Of a DNA stretch of 64,000 bases, positions 9,708 through 18,412 are shown in pieces. Position numbers and translations under genes: made by a program. The stretch covers positions 1 through 64,000 of the forward strand of contig FLQS01000004.1 of NCBI GenBank assembly GCA_900078375.1, written 5' to 3'. Each line of letters starts with the position of its first letter. Within the stretch, counting starts at the first letter, position 1. The notes under the pieces were generated by a model. The model ran no database searches. It had not been told where the DNA came from and saw only the letters and a program-made list of their open reading frames with translations. The stretch comes from an uncultured Mycobacterium sp. (GTDB lineage Bacteria > Actinomycetota > Actinomycetes > Mycobacteriales > Mycobacteriaceae).

Positions 9708-10869
9708 GCAAGCGATCGAAGAACGTGCGGCACGACTGCGTCAACCGGGTAAGCAGTTCACACTGGGGTTCTTCACCCAGGTGCCCAGTCCAGCCGACCA
9801 GCCGGCGCGACGCACCTACGACAAACTCATCGAAAGCATCGTCGCCGCTGAGGAAATCGGATACGACAGCGTCTGGATCGGGCAACACCACTTCAGCCCC
9901 GAGGATGGTGGTGTTCCATCTCCTCTGGTCGTGCTGGCCGCCGCGGCGGTACGGACCAAGCGGATCCAACTGGGGACGGCGGTCGTCGCCCTGCCCTTCG
10001 AACATCCGATCCGGCTCGCCGAGGATCTCTCCGTCCTGGACGAGATCTCGGGCGGCCGAGTTCAGGTCGGACTGGGTGGAGCTAGAGGAGATCTGCAGGC
10101 CTTCAACACGTTCGGGGTCGACTTCTCGTCCCGGCACGAACTGTTCGACCGCAATCTGGAGATTCTTCATCATCTGCTGGAAGGCCGGTACTGTACGGAG
10201 TTCGCCAAGCCGGCGCATAGTCCTCTGGAGCGCCGCTCTGCAGGGCGGCTGTCCTCATCCGATTCAGTGGCAGGCCAACAGGCTTCAGCGGATGTGGAGC
10301 CAAAGCGGCTCTTCCCCGGCGTTCCGAGCCTGCGGGGCAGGCTGTGGCAGACGGCCAGCAGCGAGGACCGAGCCCGCTTGATCGCTCGCAATGGCAACGG
10401 GCTCATGATCGGTGCGTTCCATGACCACGTCATCTTCCATCAGCTTCGGTTCATCGTCGGCTACCTCGAAGAGTGGCTGGCACTCCACGGGAGTCTCGAG
10501 GAAGCGCGAGTAGGGGCGCAGCGATTCACCTTTCACGGCGAGGGTGCCGACGCGATAGCGGATGAACTGGGACCGCACGTGGCGTCCACACAGCGGACTC
10601 TGGATGCCCGCTTCCCGCAACTGGGGGCGCTGTCGCCGAAGGAGTATCTGCGGACCGTCACGCGAACCGGCACTGCGCCGGACATCGTTCGGCAGCTTCG
10701 GGAGGATCCCGCACTGTTGGGGTTCGTCACCGACTTCTTCCCGACCACCGGGCTGTTCCCATCGGTCAGGACAGGCACTGCCGGAGCAGATCTCAACGTC
10801 GAACGATTGCGACTCTTCGCCGAGGAGATCGCGCCGGAACTCGGCTGGAAACCCGCGGCAAACCCCTAA
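9694..10869 (+). CDS. Luciferase-like (LLM) flavin-dependent monooxygenase
   Basis: The 391-residue protein has the TIM-barrel layout of bacterial luciferase-like enzymes: an FTLGFFTQVP first strand, IGYDSVWIGQHHF, IQLGTAVVALPFEHPIRLAED and LDEISGGRVQVGLGGA. Such enzymes use FMNH2 or F420H2; the sequence alone does not decide which. It overlaps the cysteine synthase by 14 bases, so the two are co-translated. Residues of about 165-210 (SPLERRSAGRLSSSDSVAG region) are unusually polar and may form a mobile insertion over the active site. The substrate is unknown; the neighbours suggest an organosulfur or related small compound. Confidence 0.82.
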   Translation: MSLSEQAIEERAARLRQPGKQFTLGFFTQVPSPADQPARRTYDKLIESIVAAEEIGYDSVWIGQHHFSPEDGGVPSPLVVLAAAAVRTKRIQLGTAVVALPFEHPIRLAEDLSVLDEISGGRVQVGLGGARGDLQAFNTFGVDFSSRHELFDRNLEILHHLLEGRYCTEFAKPAHSPLERRSAGRLSSSDSVAGQQASADVEPKRLFPGVPSLRGRLWQTASSEDRARLIARNGNGLMIGAFHDHVIFHQLRFIVGYLEEWLALHGSLEEARVGAQRFTFHGEGADAIADELGPHVASTQRTLDARFPQLGALSPKEYLRTVTRTGTAPDIVRQLREDPALLGFVTDFFPTTGLFPSVRTGTAGADLNVERLRLFAEEIAPELGWKPAANP

Positions 10870-10904
10870 CTCACCACTTCATCACCCACACAAGGAGATC
10901 GGCC

Positions 10905-12467
10905 ATGCCGCACCTCGAATTCATCCAGCAGTCGGGCGCATTGGGATATGCGCTGCTGTTCGGTCCGGGCATCGTCCTGTTGCTCATCGCCCTCGCAGTG
11001 AAGGGCGCCGTCAAGACGACACACAACTTCGTGATCTCCGGCCGACTTCTCGGCTTTGGGTTCGGGGTGGCGTCGCTTATCTCGGTGTGGACGTGGTCGA
11101 TGGCGGTGATGCTGTCGTCCGCTCAGGCCTACACTTGGGGCACCTCCGGTCTGGTCTGGTTCATCGTGCCCAACGGCCTCGCCGTGATCATCATGGTGCC
11201 GTTTGCGTTGAAACTCCGGCAGAAGATGCCGTCGGGGTACACCCTCGCCGAGTTCATCCGCGCGCGGTTCCAGAACTCGATCAGCAGTGTGGCGACGCTG
11301 ATCTTCTTGATCGGCGCGCTGCTCGGTGTCATCATGATCAACCTCGCCGGGTTGGTGCTCGTGATGAACAAGATCTTCGGACTCACCCCGATCAGCATCG
11401 TCATCATCGGCATCGTCGTGGTCACCGTGTACTCCTATTTCGGTGGGTTGACGACCTCCGCGGTCACGGGAACGTTGAACACCCTGCTCCTCGGCGTCGG
11501 GTCGTCCGTCGTGGTGCTCTTCGCGCTTGCCAAGGCCGGCGGCGCCGACCTCGTCTTCAATGAGGTTCACGCACTCGGCGACCAGCATCTGAACCCCTTC
11601 AATCCGGTCACCGCTGCGAGCTTCGGTCTTGCCTTGGCGCTCGGGCTACTGACCAACGTCATCGCCGATCAGTCTTTCTGGCAACGTGTTTGGGCGATCA
11701 GACCCAAGGATCTCGGCCGCAGTTTCTTGTGGGCCGGCGTGTGGTTCTATCCCATTCCATTGGCACTGGGCCTGCTCGGATTCATCGGCGTCGCTTATGG
11801 CGTGACCCCCGAGCAGCTGGGCTCGCTGGGTGCAGGGGCGATCGGCCCGCACGTCATCGCCAGTCTCGGTCTGCCGGTGTTCATCGTCGCCCTGTACACG
11901 CTCGTGGTCGTCAATGCCTGCTTCGCGGCCATCGATGGTGCGCTCTCGGGGGTGACCTCCCTGGTCGCGGTCGACATCGTTCATCGGTACTGGCCCGGGG
12001 TGTCCGAGCGCAAGCTGCTCACCATCACCAAGACCAGCATGATCGTCGCAGCCGCGATCGCCGGTGGTGTGGTGCTGACCGGCATCGACTACGTGAATCT
12101 CGTGACGACGGTGTACTTCTACGGCACCAGCCTGCTCATCCCGGTGACCCTCAGCATCTTCTGGTCTCGTATGACCGGCAACGGGTACGTGGCGGGTGTG
12201 CTCGCGGGCATCGTGGTCGGAGGTCCGCTCCGGGAGACCCTCGGGCCCACCTACGGACCGCTGTTCGGAATCATCGGGTTGATCGCCGCGTCGGCCATTG
12301 TCTCGGTCGTGGTGAGCTTGCGCGCTGGCACCCGGTTCGACTTCGACAGCCTGGCTGAAGGCAAGGCGGCACTGCTCGAACGGGACAGCGCAACTGCAGC
12401 CGCGGAGAGGCAAGAGGACCCGACGCATCCCGCTCCCGGTGACGCCGTCGCCGCCGGCCAGCAATAA
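10905..12467 (+). CDS. Sodium:solute symporter (SSS) family permease
   Basis: The 520-residue protein has about 13 hydrophobic segments and the SSS features TTHNFVISGRLLGFGFGVAS, FMNKIFGL-like mid-region and ADQSFWQRVWAIRPKDLGRS. The last 45 residues are soluble and charged. It most resembles the urea/solute branch (DUR3-like) of the family rather than sugar carriers. AAGGAG precedes the ATG at good distance (bases 10892-10897). Its location between two monooxygenase genes suggests uptake of their substrate. The next gene, a 3-TM protein, may be its small partner. Confidence 0.85.
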   Translation: MPHLEFIQQSGALGYALLFGPGIVLLLIALAVKGAVKTTHNFVISGRLLGFGFGVASLISVWTWSMAVMLSSAQAYTWGTSGLVWFIVPNGLAVIIMVPFALKLRQKMPSGYTLAEFIRARFQNSISSVATLIFLIGALLGVIMINLAGLVLVMNKIFGLTPISIVIIGIVVVTVYSYFGGLTTSAVTGTLNTLLLGVGSSVVVLFALAKAGGADLVFNEVHALGDQHLNPFNPVTAASFGLALALGLLTNVIADQSFWQRVWAIRPKDLGRSFLWAGVWFYPIPLALGLLGFIGVAYGVTPEQLGSLGAGAIGPHVIASLGLPVFIVALYTLVVVNACFAAIDGALSGVTSLVAVDIVHRYWPGVSERKLLTITKTSMIVAAAIAGGVVLTGIDYVNLVTTVYFYGTSLLIPVTLSIFWSRMTGNGYVAGVLAGIVVGGPLRETLGPTYGPLFGIIGLIAASAIVSVVVSLRAGTRFDFDSLAEGKAALLERDSATAAAERQEDPTHPAPGDAVAAGQQ

Positions 12468-12494
12468 GAGCCGAAACACCCGAAAGGCACTGTC

Positions 12495-12836
12495 GTGACA
12501 CTGTTTTACATAGGCGCGGGCATCGGCTTGGTGCTCGCCGTCATCTACCTGACCGTCGGTGCGCTGAGCTTTCTCCGGATCCGGCGGGAGTTGGCCGCCG
12601 GTACGGGAGTTGACGCATTCCACAACGAAGTCGACTCATCGGAGATCGCACTGGTTCCGGGCTTCACATGGAAGGCCACCCTGGCAGTCCTGACGTCGTT
12701 CGTGCTGCTGATCATCGCGTCCTACAGCGGCGCATTCTGGTATGTGCTCGCGTTCAGCGGCCTCGGAACCGCCGCCGCGGTGATCGTGGCCTTCGTCCTC
12801 GAGCTGCGCGGTGACCGTGCCGGGTCCGCCCCGTGA
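12495..12836 (+). CDS. Small three-TM membrane protein, possible symporter partner
   Basis: This 113-residue protein has three hydrophobic segments: residues about 4-27 (IGAGIGLVLAVIYLTVGALS), 60-78 (ATLAVLTSFVLLIIASY) and 83-104 (FWYVLAFSGLGTAAAVIVAF). A charged loop with DAFHNEVDSSEIALVPGF connects the first two. I do not recognise a family. The GTG start has AAAGG upstream (12483-12487) and lies 27 bases after the symporter stop. The stop overlaps the next GTG (GTGA). Some SSS transporters are encoded with a short membrane partner, which fits, but this is inference. Confidence 0.7.
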   Translation: MTLFYIGAGIGLVLAVIYLTVGALSFLRIRRELAAGTGVDAFHNEVDSSEIALVPGFTWKATLAVLTSFVLLIIASYSGAFWYVLAFSGLGTAAAVIVAFVLELRGDRAGSAP

Positions 12837-14152
12837 CCAAGAAGAAGGCGCACCTGCTGGGATTCGTACAGCACGGCGTGATGAACCACGCCTCCACGAT
12901 GTGGGCCCACCCGCGCGACAAAGTCGGCTACCACTGGTCGCGGCCGGAATACTGGCGTGACCTCGGCCGCACCATGGAGCGCGGGCTGTTCGACGCGATG
13001 TTCATCGCCGACGAACTCGCGCCGTACACCACTTACAAGGGCAACTCGGATCCGGTGGTGAAGTTCGCCGGTCAGTGTCCGGTGCACGAGCCCGCCAGCG
13101 TGGTCCCGATCGTCGGGGCGTTCACCCAGCACCTCGGCATCGGTATCACCCTGTCGACTTCCTTTGTGCCGCCGTACATGATGGCCCGTCAGCTCTCGAC
13201 GCTGGATCACCTGACCGGTGGCCGCGTCGGCTGGAACATCGTGACCTCCTACTCCAAGAGCGAGTTCCAGGCGATGGGCAAGGAGAACCTGACGCCGCGC
13301 GACAAGCGCTACGAGGTCGTCGAGGAGTACATGCAGCTGCTCTACCAGCTGTGGGATTCGTGGGACGACGACGCGATCGTGTACGACCGGGAGAACGGTA
13401 TCTTCGCCGACCCCGCCAAGGTCCGCGAGGTCGACTTCCAAGGCGAGTTCTTCAAGTCCAAGGGCCGTCACTTCGTCGCCCCGTCACCGCAGAAGCGGCC
13501 GGTGCTGTGGCAAGCCGGATCTTCGGAACAGGGCCGCGAATTCGCGGCCAAGCACGCCGAATCCGTGTTCGGCATCTTCCCGACGCCCAAGAGTATGCGG
13601 GCCTACGCCGACGACATCCGCACCCGCGCCAGCGATGCCGGCCGTGACCCGGAGTCGGTGAAGCTGATCTACGGCCTGCAGACCATCATCGACCGCGACA
13701 AGGGCCGGGCCAACGACCGCTACGCGGAGTTCGTCGAGAAGGTCCAGATCGAGAGCGCGCTCGGAATCCTGTCCGGCCACACCGGATTCGACTTCTCCAC
13801 ACTCGGCCTCGACGACAATGTTGTCGACGCCGATGTGCAGGGCATCCGCGGACTGTTCGACGCGATCCTGGAAGCCAAGGACGGCGCCCCGGTGACGGTG
13901 CGCGAGGCCGCTCAAATCTACGGTGTCTCGATGGGCGCACCGGTGGCGGTCGGTACGCCGTCCGACGTCGCCGACCAGATGGAGTAGTATCTCGATGAGG
14001 GCGGCTGCAACGGCTTCATGATGCTGGCCACCGATACGCCGGGCTGCTTCAACGACATGACCGAGCTGCTGGTGCCCGAGTTGCAGCGTCGCGGCCGCTT
14101 CCGCACCCGCTACCCCGGGACCACTCTGCGAGAAAGCCTGCAGGAGTACTGA
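12833..14152 (+). pseudogene. NtaA/SnaA/DszA-type flavin monooxygenase with an in-frame amber codon
   Basis: The frame encodes an NtaA/SnaA/DszA/SoxA-type luciferase-like monooxygenase: MNHASTMWAHPRDKVGYHWS at the N terminus, MERGLFDAMFIADELAPY, and GGRVGWNIVTSYSKSEFQAM. A TAG stop at 13985-13987 ends it at 384 residues, but the same frame then continues for 54 codons (YLDEGGCNGFMMLATDTPGC to LQEY) to a TGA at 14150-14152. The downstream part has normal GC-rich codon use and matches the family's conserved C terminus. The likely ancestral residue is glutamate (GAG to TAG) in DQMEEYLDEG. It is either a recent nonsense mutation, a sequencing error, or a read-through site. The GTG start overlaps the previous stop. 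Confidence 0.85.
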
Positions 14153-14153
14153 G

Positions 14154-14222
14154 TTACGTCCAGGCCAGCAGGTTTGGGACTCCGTTGTCGTCCAGAATCG
14201 TCCGCGGCACGTCATCGAAGGT
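14154..14222 (-). pseudogene. Possible vestige of an MPT63/DUF1942 C terminus
   Basis: On the minus strand, 22 codons before a TAA read TFDDVPRTILDDNGVP then NLLAWT. This resembles the end of the MPT63-like protein at 17030-17485 (PTQVVYNNGVDDLLVWK). No upstream part in this frame continues the similarity, because the GNAT gene takes over. It may be the tail of a lost copy, or chance. Confidence 0.3.
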
Positions 14223-14709
14223 CTTTGACGAGCGCGAGCCCTAGCGGACCGTTGCCTTGGCCGACAACGCGAAACCCCTTGCGTTCGTACAGGCGCTTGG
14301 CGGGATTGCGTATGTGCACGTTGGTGCACATCGTGTCGTAGCGTCTTCCAAGATCGACGACCAGCGCGTCGAGCAGCATGCCCCCGATGCCGGCGCCGCG
14401 GCACCCTGGTGCAACGGCAATGCACAGTTCGGGCACCGGCACACCCGCCGCATCACAGCGCAATGGCGGATCGCTGTGATAGGTCCATACCGCACCGACG
14501 GGTGTGCCGCTTTGATCCTCGGCAATGATCGGCACCACCCCAGCAGGAGGCAGCATCTCACGCACTTCGTCGTCATCGGGGTAGGGAAGAGGCCGATCTT
14601 CAATGACGCAGGCGTGACGAGCCATCTCGACCACGAACGCGTCATCATCAGAGGTCGCCGCACGAAGTACGACGCGCTGAGGTGCCATTGCCAAATTGTG
14701 GCAGACCAT
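14212..14709 (-). CDS. GNAT family N-acetyltransferase
   Basis: The 165-residue protein has the GNAT fold: VLRAATSDDDAFVVEMARHA at the N terminus, PELCIAVAPGCRGAGIGGML containing the acetyl-CoA pyrophosphate loop (R/Q-x-x-G-x-G/A form, here CRGAGIG), and a C-terminal NPAKRLYERKGFRVVGQGNG. The acceptor cannot be told from sequence. GAGG lies four bases before the ATG at 14709; a second ATG at 14688 (MAPQRVVLRA) is an alternative start. It is convergent with the amber-interrupted monooxygenase gene. Confidence 0.82.
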   Translation of the reverse strand: MVCHNLAMAPQRVVLRAATSDDDAFVVEMARHACVIEDRPLPYPDDDEVREMLPPAGVVPIIAEDQSGTPVGAVWTYHSDPPLRCDAAGVPVPELCIAVAPGCRGAGIGGMLLDALVVDLGRRYDTMCTNVHIRNPAKRLYERKGFRVVGQGNGPLGLALVKDLR

Positions 14710-14873
14710 CAGACCTCAAACGGAGATGACAACTTCACCGAACCGGACAAGGGAGAGTCTGGCAGTACCCTTACTACGGGAACCTTCTTGGCGTCTGCGA
14801 TACCGCCTAACTTCTTACGAAGACGCGACGCCATCAACTGACGGTCTTGTCCGACCAACGAAAAAGGTGACAA

Positions 14874-15668
14874 GTGGTAGACACCCAATTCGCAACGCAT
14901 GCAGAACGGTTCGATCTAAGTGGTAAGCGCGGCCTGGTCACCGGCGGCACCAGGGGCATCGGGATGATGATCGCGCGCGGGCTTCTCCAGGCGGGCGCCC
15001 GCGTGGTCATCAGCTCACGCGATGCGGAAGCGTGCGCTCGGGCGCAGGAACAGCTGTCCGAATTCGGCGATGTCTGGGCGATCCCCGCCGACCTGTCCCG
15101 GCACGAGGAGTGTGAGCGCCTGGCTGACCTCGTCACGGCCGACTCTGGAAGTCTCGACATCCTCGTCAACAATGCGGGCGCAATGTGGGACGAGCCGTTG
15201 GCGACGTTCCCAGACGTAGCCTGGGACACGGTCATCGACCTCAACCTAAAGTCGCCGTTTTGGCTGGTGCAGGCGCTGCTGCCGGCACTTCGCAGCGCTG
15301 GAACCGCCGACGATCCCGCGCGGATCATCAACATCGGCAGCATCGCCGCCATACACATCCCGCAGCGGCCCAACTACTCGTACTCCAGCAGCAAGGCTGC
15401 GCTGCATCAACTCACCAGAGTGCTCGCCAAAGAGTTGGGCCCGCAGCACATCACGGTGAACGCGGTGGCACCGGGACCGTTCCCGTCGACGATGATGGCT
15501 GCGACCCTCGACGAGTTCGGTGAGGCGATCGCCGCGTCGGCCCCACTGCGGCGGATCGGCCGCGACGACGACATGGCGGGTGTCACCGTGTTCCTCGCCA
15601 GCCGGGCGGGCGCTTACCTGACGGGCACCATCGTCCCCGTCGACGGAGGGATTGCTACGACCGCGTAA
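14874..15668 (+). CDS. Short-chain dehydrogenase/reductase (SDR)
   Basis: The 264-residue protein is a classical SDR. The cofactor motif TGGTRGIG lies near residue 22, NNAGAMW near 100, the catalytic serine in IINIGSIAA near 157, and the catalytic YSYSSSK near 168-174. SRDAE after the second strand suggests NADP(H) preference (arginine in place of the aspartate typical of NAD enzymes). The start is GTG with AAAGGTGA upstream. The gene is followed, in the same direction, by an XRE/MmyB regulator; in actinobacteria this regulator type usually controls an adjacent SDR. Confidence 0.87.
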   Translation: MVDTQFATHAERFDLSGKRGLVTGGTRGIGMMIARGLLQAGARVVISSRDAEACARAQEQLSEFGDVWAIPADLSRHEECERLADLVTADSGSLDILVNNAGAMWDEPLATFPDVAWDTVIDLNLKSPFWLVQALLPALRSAGTADDPARIINIGSIAAIHIPQRPNYSYSSSKAALHQLTRVLAKELGPQHITVNAVAPGPFPSTMMAATLDEFGEAIAASAPLRRIGRDDDMAGVTVFLASRAGAYLTGTIVPVDGGIATTA

Positions 15669-15728
15669 TGCTTACCAAGGTATTGGCGGTACCTCCCTTC
15701 GCTTGCGGTGCGGGCCTACGGTGAATGG

Positions 15729-16601
15729 ATGGCCGTCACGCTTGATCTGCGCACCGAGATCCGAGAGTTTCTGAGGTCGCGTCGCGCCCGCATCGCGCCC
15801 GAGATGGCTGGCCTGCCCGCCTACGGCGGTAATCGTCGGGTCAAGGGTCTGCGTCGAGAGGAGGTAGCGGTACTTGCTGGGGTTTCGGTCGAGTACTACG
15901 TGCGCATTGAGCGCGGCAGCCTGGCGGGCACCTCCGAGGGTGTGCTCGACGCGCTGGCGTCGGCCTTACAGCTCACCGAAGCGGAGCGTGATCACCTGTT
16001 CCATCTGGCACGCCAGTCCGGGGCGCCCAGCGGTCGACCGTACCGCAAGACTTCCGCGACGGTGCGCCCGGCGCTGCAAGATGTGCTCGACGCCATCACC
16101 GGCGCGCCGGCGTTGATCCGTAATGGGTGCTACGACGTGCTCGCGATGAATCATCTTGGTCGCGCGTTGTATTCATCGGTGCTGGCCGATCCGCGTCGGC
16201 CCGCCAACACAGCGCGGTTCGTGTACATGAATCCCCGCGCGGCTGAGACGTTCTTCGTCGACTACGACCAGGTGGCTCGGAATGCGGCCGCGATGTTGCG
16301 TATGGAACTGGGCCGTAATCCCCACGACGAGGAGCTCATCGCCTTGGTGAGCGAATTATCGACGGGCAGTGAGCTATTCCGGCAGCAGTGGGCATCTCAG
16401 GACGTCCGGCTGAAGGGATACGGGAGCAAGCGCGTGAATCATCCGGTGGTGGGCCGGCTCGACTTGAATTTCGAGTCCATGGATCTGCCCACCGAACCTG
16501 GCCTGCAGTTGAATGTCTACACCGCACCTGCGGGAGGGGCGGCCGCTGACAGTCTGGCCCTGTTGGCGTCGTGGGCTAGCACGGAGACGATTCGCGGTTA
16601 G
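15729..16601 (+). CDS. XRE/MmyB-type transcriptional regulator
   Basis: The 290-residue protein has an N-terminal helix-turn-helix (GLRREEVAVLAGVSVEYYVR, then ERGSLAGTSEGVLDALASAL) and the C-terminal MmyB ligand-binding domain, with ALIRNGCYDVLAMNHLGRAL, NTARFVYMNPRA and LRLKGYGSKRVNHPVVG-like segments. MmyB regulators bind fatty acids or similar ligands in a PAS-like pocket and mostly control a nearby SDR, which here is directly upstream. I chose the ATG at 15729 (MAVTLDLRTEIREFL); a GTG at 15708 would add seven residues. Its stop overlaps the stop of the converging Ddn-like gene. Confidence 0.88.
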   Translation: MAVTLDLRTEIREFLRSRRARIAPEMAGLPAYGGNRRVKGLRREEVAVLAGVSVEYYVRIERGSLAGTSEGVLDALASALQLTEAERDHLFHLARQSGAPSGRPYRKTSATVRPALQDVLDAITGAPALIRNGCYDVLAMNHLGRALYSSVLADPRRPANTARFVYMNPRAAETFFVDYDQVARNAAAMLRMELGRNPHDEELIALVSELSTGSELFRQQWASQDVRLKGYGSKRVNHPVVGRLDLNFESMDLPTEPGLQLNVYTAPAGGAAADSLALLASWASTETIRG

Positions 16602-16996
16602 CGCGATGGCGACGGCGCAAGCGCGAAGGTGGGGTGATCGGCATCGTCGGGCAGCTTTGCGAAGTACCGGCCGACCAGCCATTTGCCAAGTATGGGTCTG
16701 AAAGCTGCAATGACCGGCGCCCGCTCGTGCACCGGCACCTCAGCGGCAACGTATGCGGTGGACTTTCCCTTAACCGTAAGGGTCACGTTGGGGTTGGCGC
16801 GGATGTTCCTCACCCACTGGCTCTCCCCACGCGTCGACACCAGATACTTGACGCCGTTCACGTCGACACTGGTGACGGCAACCTGCTGAGGATCGCCGCT
16901 GACACGCCCGGTCACCGTCAGCCTTTCAGCGACGTTGGCCCCAGCCATGATGCTGCTGAACTTCTTCTCGAACCACGTCGGCTTGAGATACGCCAT
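16598..16996 (-). CDS. Deazaflavin (F420)-dependent nitroreductase-like protein (Ddn family)
   Basis: The 132-residue protein belongs to the Ddn-like F420-binding split-barrel family: KFSSIMAGANVAERLTVTGR at the N terminus, then QQVAVTSVDVNGVKYLVST, RGESQWVRNIRANPNVTLTV, and a C-terminal GKWLVGRYFAKLPDDADHPT. These proteins reduce quinones or nitro compounds with F420H2. The central RGESQWVRNIRANP block is the family hallmark and is intact. The stop overlaps the stop of the converging XRE gene by three bases. Confidence 0.86.
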   Translation of the reverse strand: MAYLKPTWFEKKFSSIMAGANVAERLTVTGRVSGDPQQVAVTSVDVNGVKYLVSTRGESQWVRNIRANPNVTLTVKGKSTAYVAAEVPVHERAPVIAAFRPILGKWLVGRYFAKLPDDADHPTFALAPSPSR

Positions 16997-17029
16997 ACCA
17001 ACAGTGTGGCGGGTTTCAGCTGCGGCTGA

Positions 17030-17485
17030 TTACTTCCAGACCAGCAGGTCGTCGACGCCGTTGTTGTAGACCACCTGCGTGGGCGCCGGGCCGGTCACGT
17101 CGAAGTAGAGCTTGCCCCAGGATGAGTCGCCCTGCTGCAGCGTGCCGCCGCTGATTCCTGCCGGCGTGGCGGCCTGCCACAGTACCGGGTAATTGGTGCT
17201 GCCCGCGCGGGCGTTGAAGTCAGGAATGATCGGCGTCACGGAGCCTTTGGCGGCACGCACCTTCGCGGTGGCCTCCCACAGCTTGCCCGCCAGCGGATAG
17301 CCGGGGATGGTGTCGGTGCTGGGCTTCAGATCACTGATCTTCCAGACGGTGATCACCTGGCCACCGTTGTCGGCGAGGTGGTTCCAGCCGCCGAACTTGT
17401 CCACGCTCGGATCGGCTGCCGCGGTTGGGGCCAACACGACCGACAGGCTCACTGCTACGGCCACCGCCGCCGCTTTCATCCTCAT
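17030..17485 (-). CDS. Secreted MPT63-like (DUF1942) immunoglobulin-fold protein
   Basis: The 151-residue product has a signal peptide (MRMKAAAVAVAVSLSVVLAP, cleavage expected after TAAA) and a mature part that matches M. tuberculosis MPT63 (Rv1926c): VWKISDLKPSTDTIPGYPLA, GSVTPIIPDFNARAGSTNYP, and FDVTGPAPTQVVYNNGVDDL near the end. MPT63 is a small secreted beta-sandwich protein of unknown function and a known antigen. I chose the ATG at 17485; another ATG lies at 17479. No strong ribosome binding site is visible. Confidence 0.87.
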   Translation of the reverse strand: MRMKAAAVAVAVSLSVVLAPTAAADPSVDKFGGWNHLADNGGQVITVWKISDLKPSTDTIPGYPLAGKLWEATAKVRAAKGSVTPIIPDFNARAGSTNYPVLWQAATPAGISGGTLQQGDSSWGKLYFDVTGPAPTQVVYNNGVDDLLVWK

Positions 17486-17713
17486 GCGCCGCACGCTATG
17501 GACTTTGGATGAACAACAGTCAACCGCCACACGAATTCCAGTTGCGCTGCTCCTCAACGGGAGCTGGCGCACTCATATATTCACGACAGCCCATCCACAG
17601 TTCGGGCACACATCTGCCCGCCAGACTCACGCCGTGATGCCAGTTCAAGATCGGGAGCGGGGTTGACAGCCGTGGCCGGCAACCGTCCGGTGAGTATCTG
17701 CCGCAAAGACGGG

Positions 17714-18412
17714 ATGCCAATCCGTGCGTTGATCGTAGACGACGAACCGGTACTGGCCGAGATGGTTTCGATGACGCTGCGCTATGAAGGATGGCACGTT
17801 GCCACCGCCGGAAGTGGAGCGGCGGCCATCAGATCCGCCCGCGATAACCCGCCAGACGTCGTTGTCCTCGACATCATGTTGCCCGATATCAGCGGCCTGG
17901 AAGTCCTGGCGGTACTGCGCGAGAACCAACCGGGTCTGCCGCTGCTGCTGCTGACGGCGAAAGATTCGCAGGAAGAGCGCATCGCGGGTCTCAGCGCCGG
18001 TGGCGACGACTATGTCACCAAGCCCTTCAGCCTGGAAGAACTCGTGCTGCGACTCAGGGCGTTGTTGCGCCGGGCAGGCGTCGCCGTTGCCGATGACTCC
18101 GCGAGAGTAGTTGTCGGGGACCTCGTGCTCGATGAGGACTCCCATGAGGTGTTTCGCGGTGACGATGCGATCAACCTGACCGCAACGGAATTCGAAGTTC
18201 TGCGGATGTTGATGCACAACGCTCGTCGTGTGGTCGGCAAGAGTCAGATTCTCGACCGAGTGTGGGATTACGATTTCGGCGGTCGTTCAAACGTCGTCGA
18301 ACTTTATATTTCCTACCTACGCAAGAAGATCGACTACGGACGTGAACCCATGATTCACACGTTGCGTGGTTCGGGCTATCTGATCAAACCCGCCGGCCCG
18401 AACCAGTTGTGA
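17714..18412 (+). CDS. OmpR-family response regulator
   Basis: The 232-residue protein has a receiver domain with the acidic pair in LIVDDEPVLAEM, the phosphoacceptor aspartate near residue 53 in VVVLDIMLPDISG, and the conserved lysine near 102 in VTKPFSLEELV. The C-terminal winged helix (INLTATEFEVLRMLMHNARR to VELYISYLRKKI, then IHTLRGSGYLI) is of OmpR/PhoB type. I chose the ATG at 17714 (MPIRALIVDDE); upstream starts (TTG 17663, GTG 17672) would add a tail without family support. The stop overlaps the start of the kinase gene (GTGA), so the two form one system. It resembles TcrX/TrcR-type regulators, but I cannot assign an ortholog. Confidence 0.9.
   Translation: MPIRALIVDDEPVLAEMVSMTLRYEGWHVATAGSGAAAIRSARDNPPDVVVLDIMLPDISGLEVLAVLRENQPGLPLLLLTAKDSQEERIAGLSAGGDDYVTKPFSLEELVLRLRALLRRAGVAVADDSARVVVGDLVLDEDSHEVFRGDDAINLTATEFEVLRMLMHNARRVVGKSQILDRVWDYDFGGRSNVVELYISYLRKKIDYGREPMIHTLRGSGYLIKPAGPNQL

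Noticed and set aside
15675..15686. Palindrome CCAAGGTATTGG between the SDR and XRE genes
   Set aside because: It is only 12 bp with a 4-base centre in a short co-directional gap; such a match can occur by chance and no second copy was seen.
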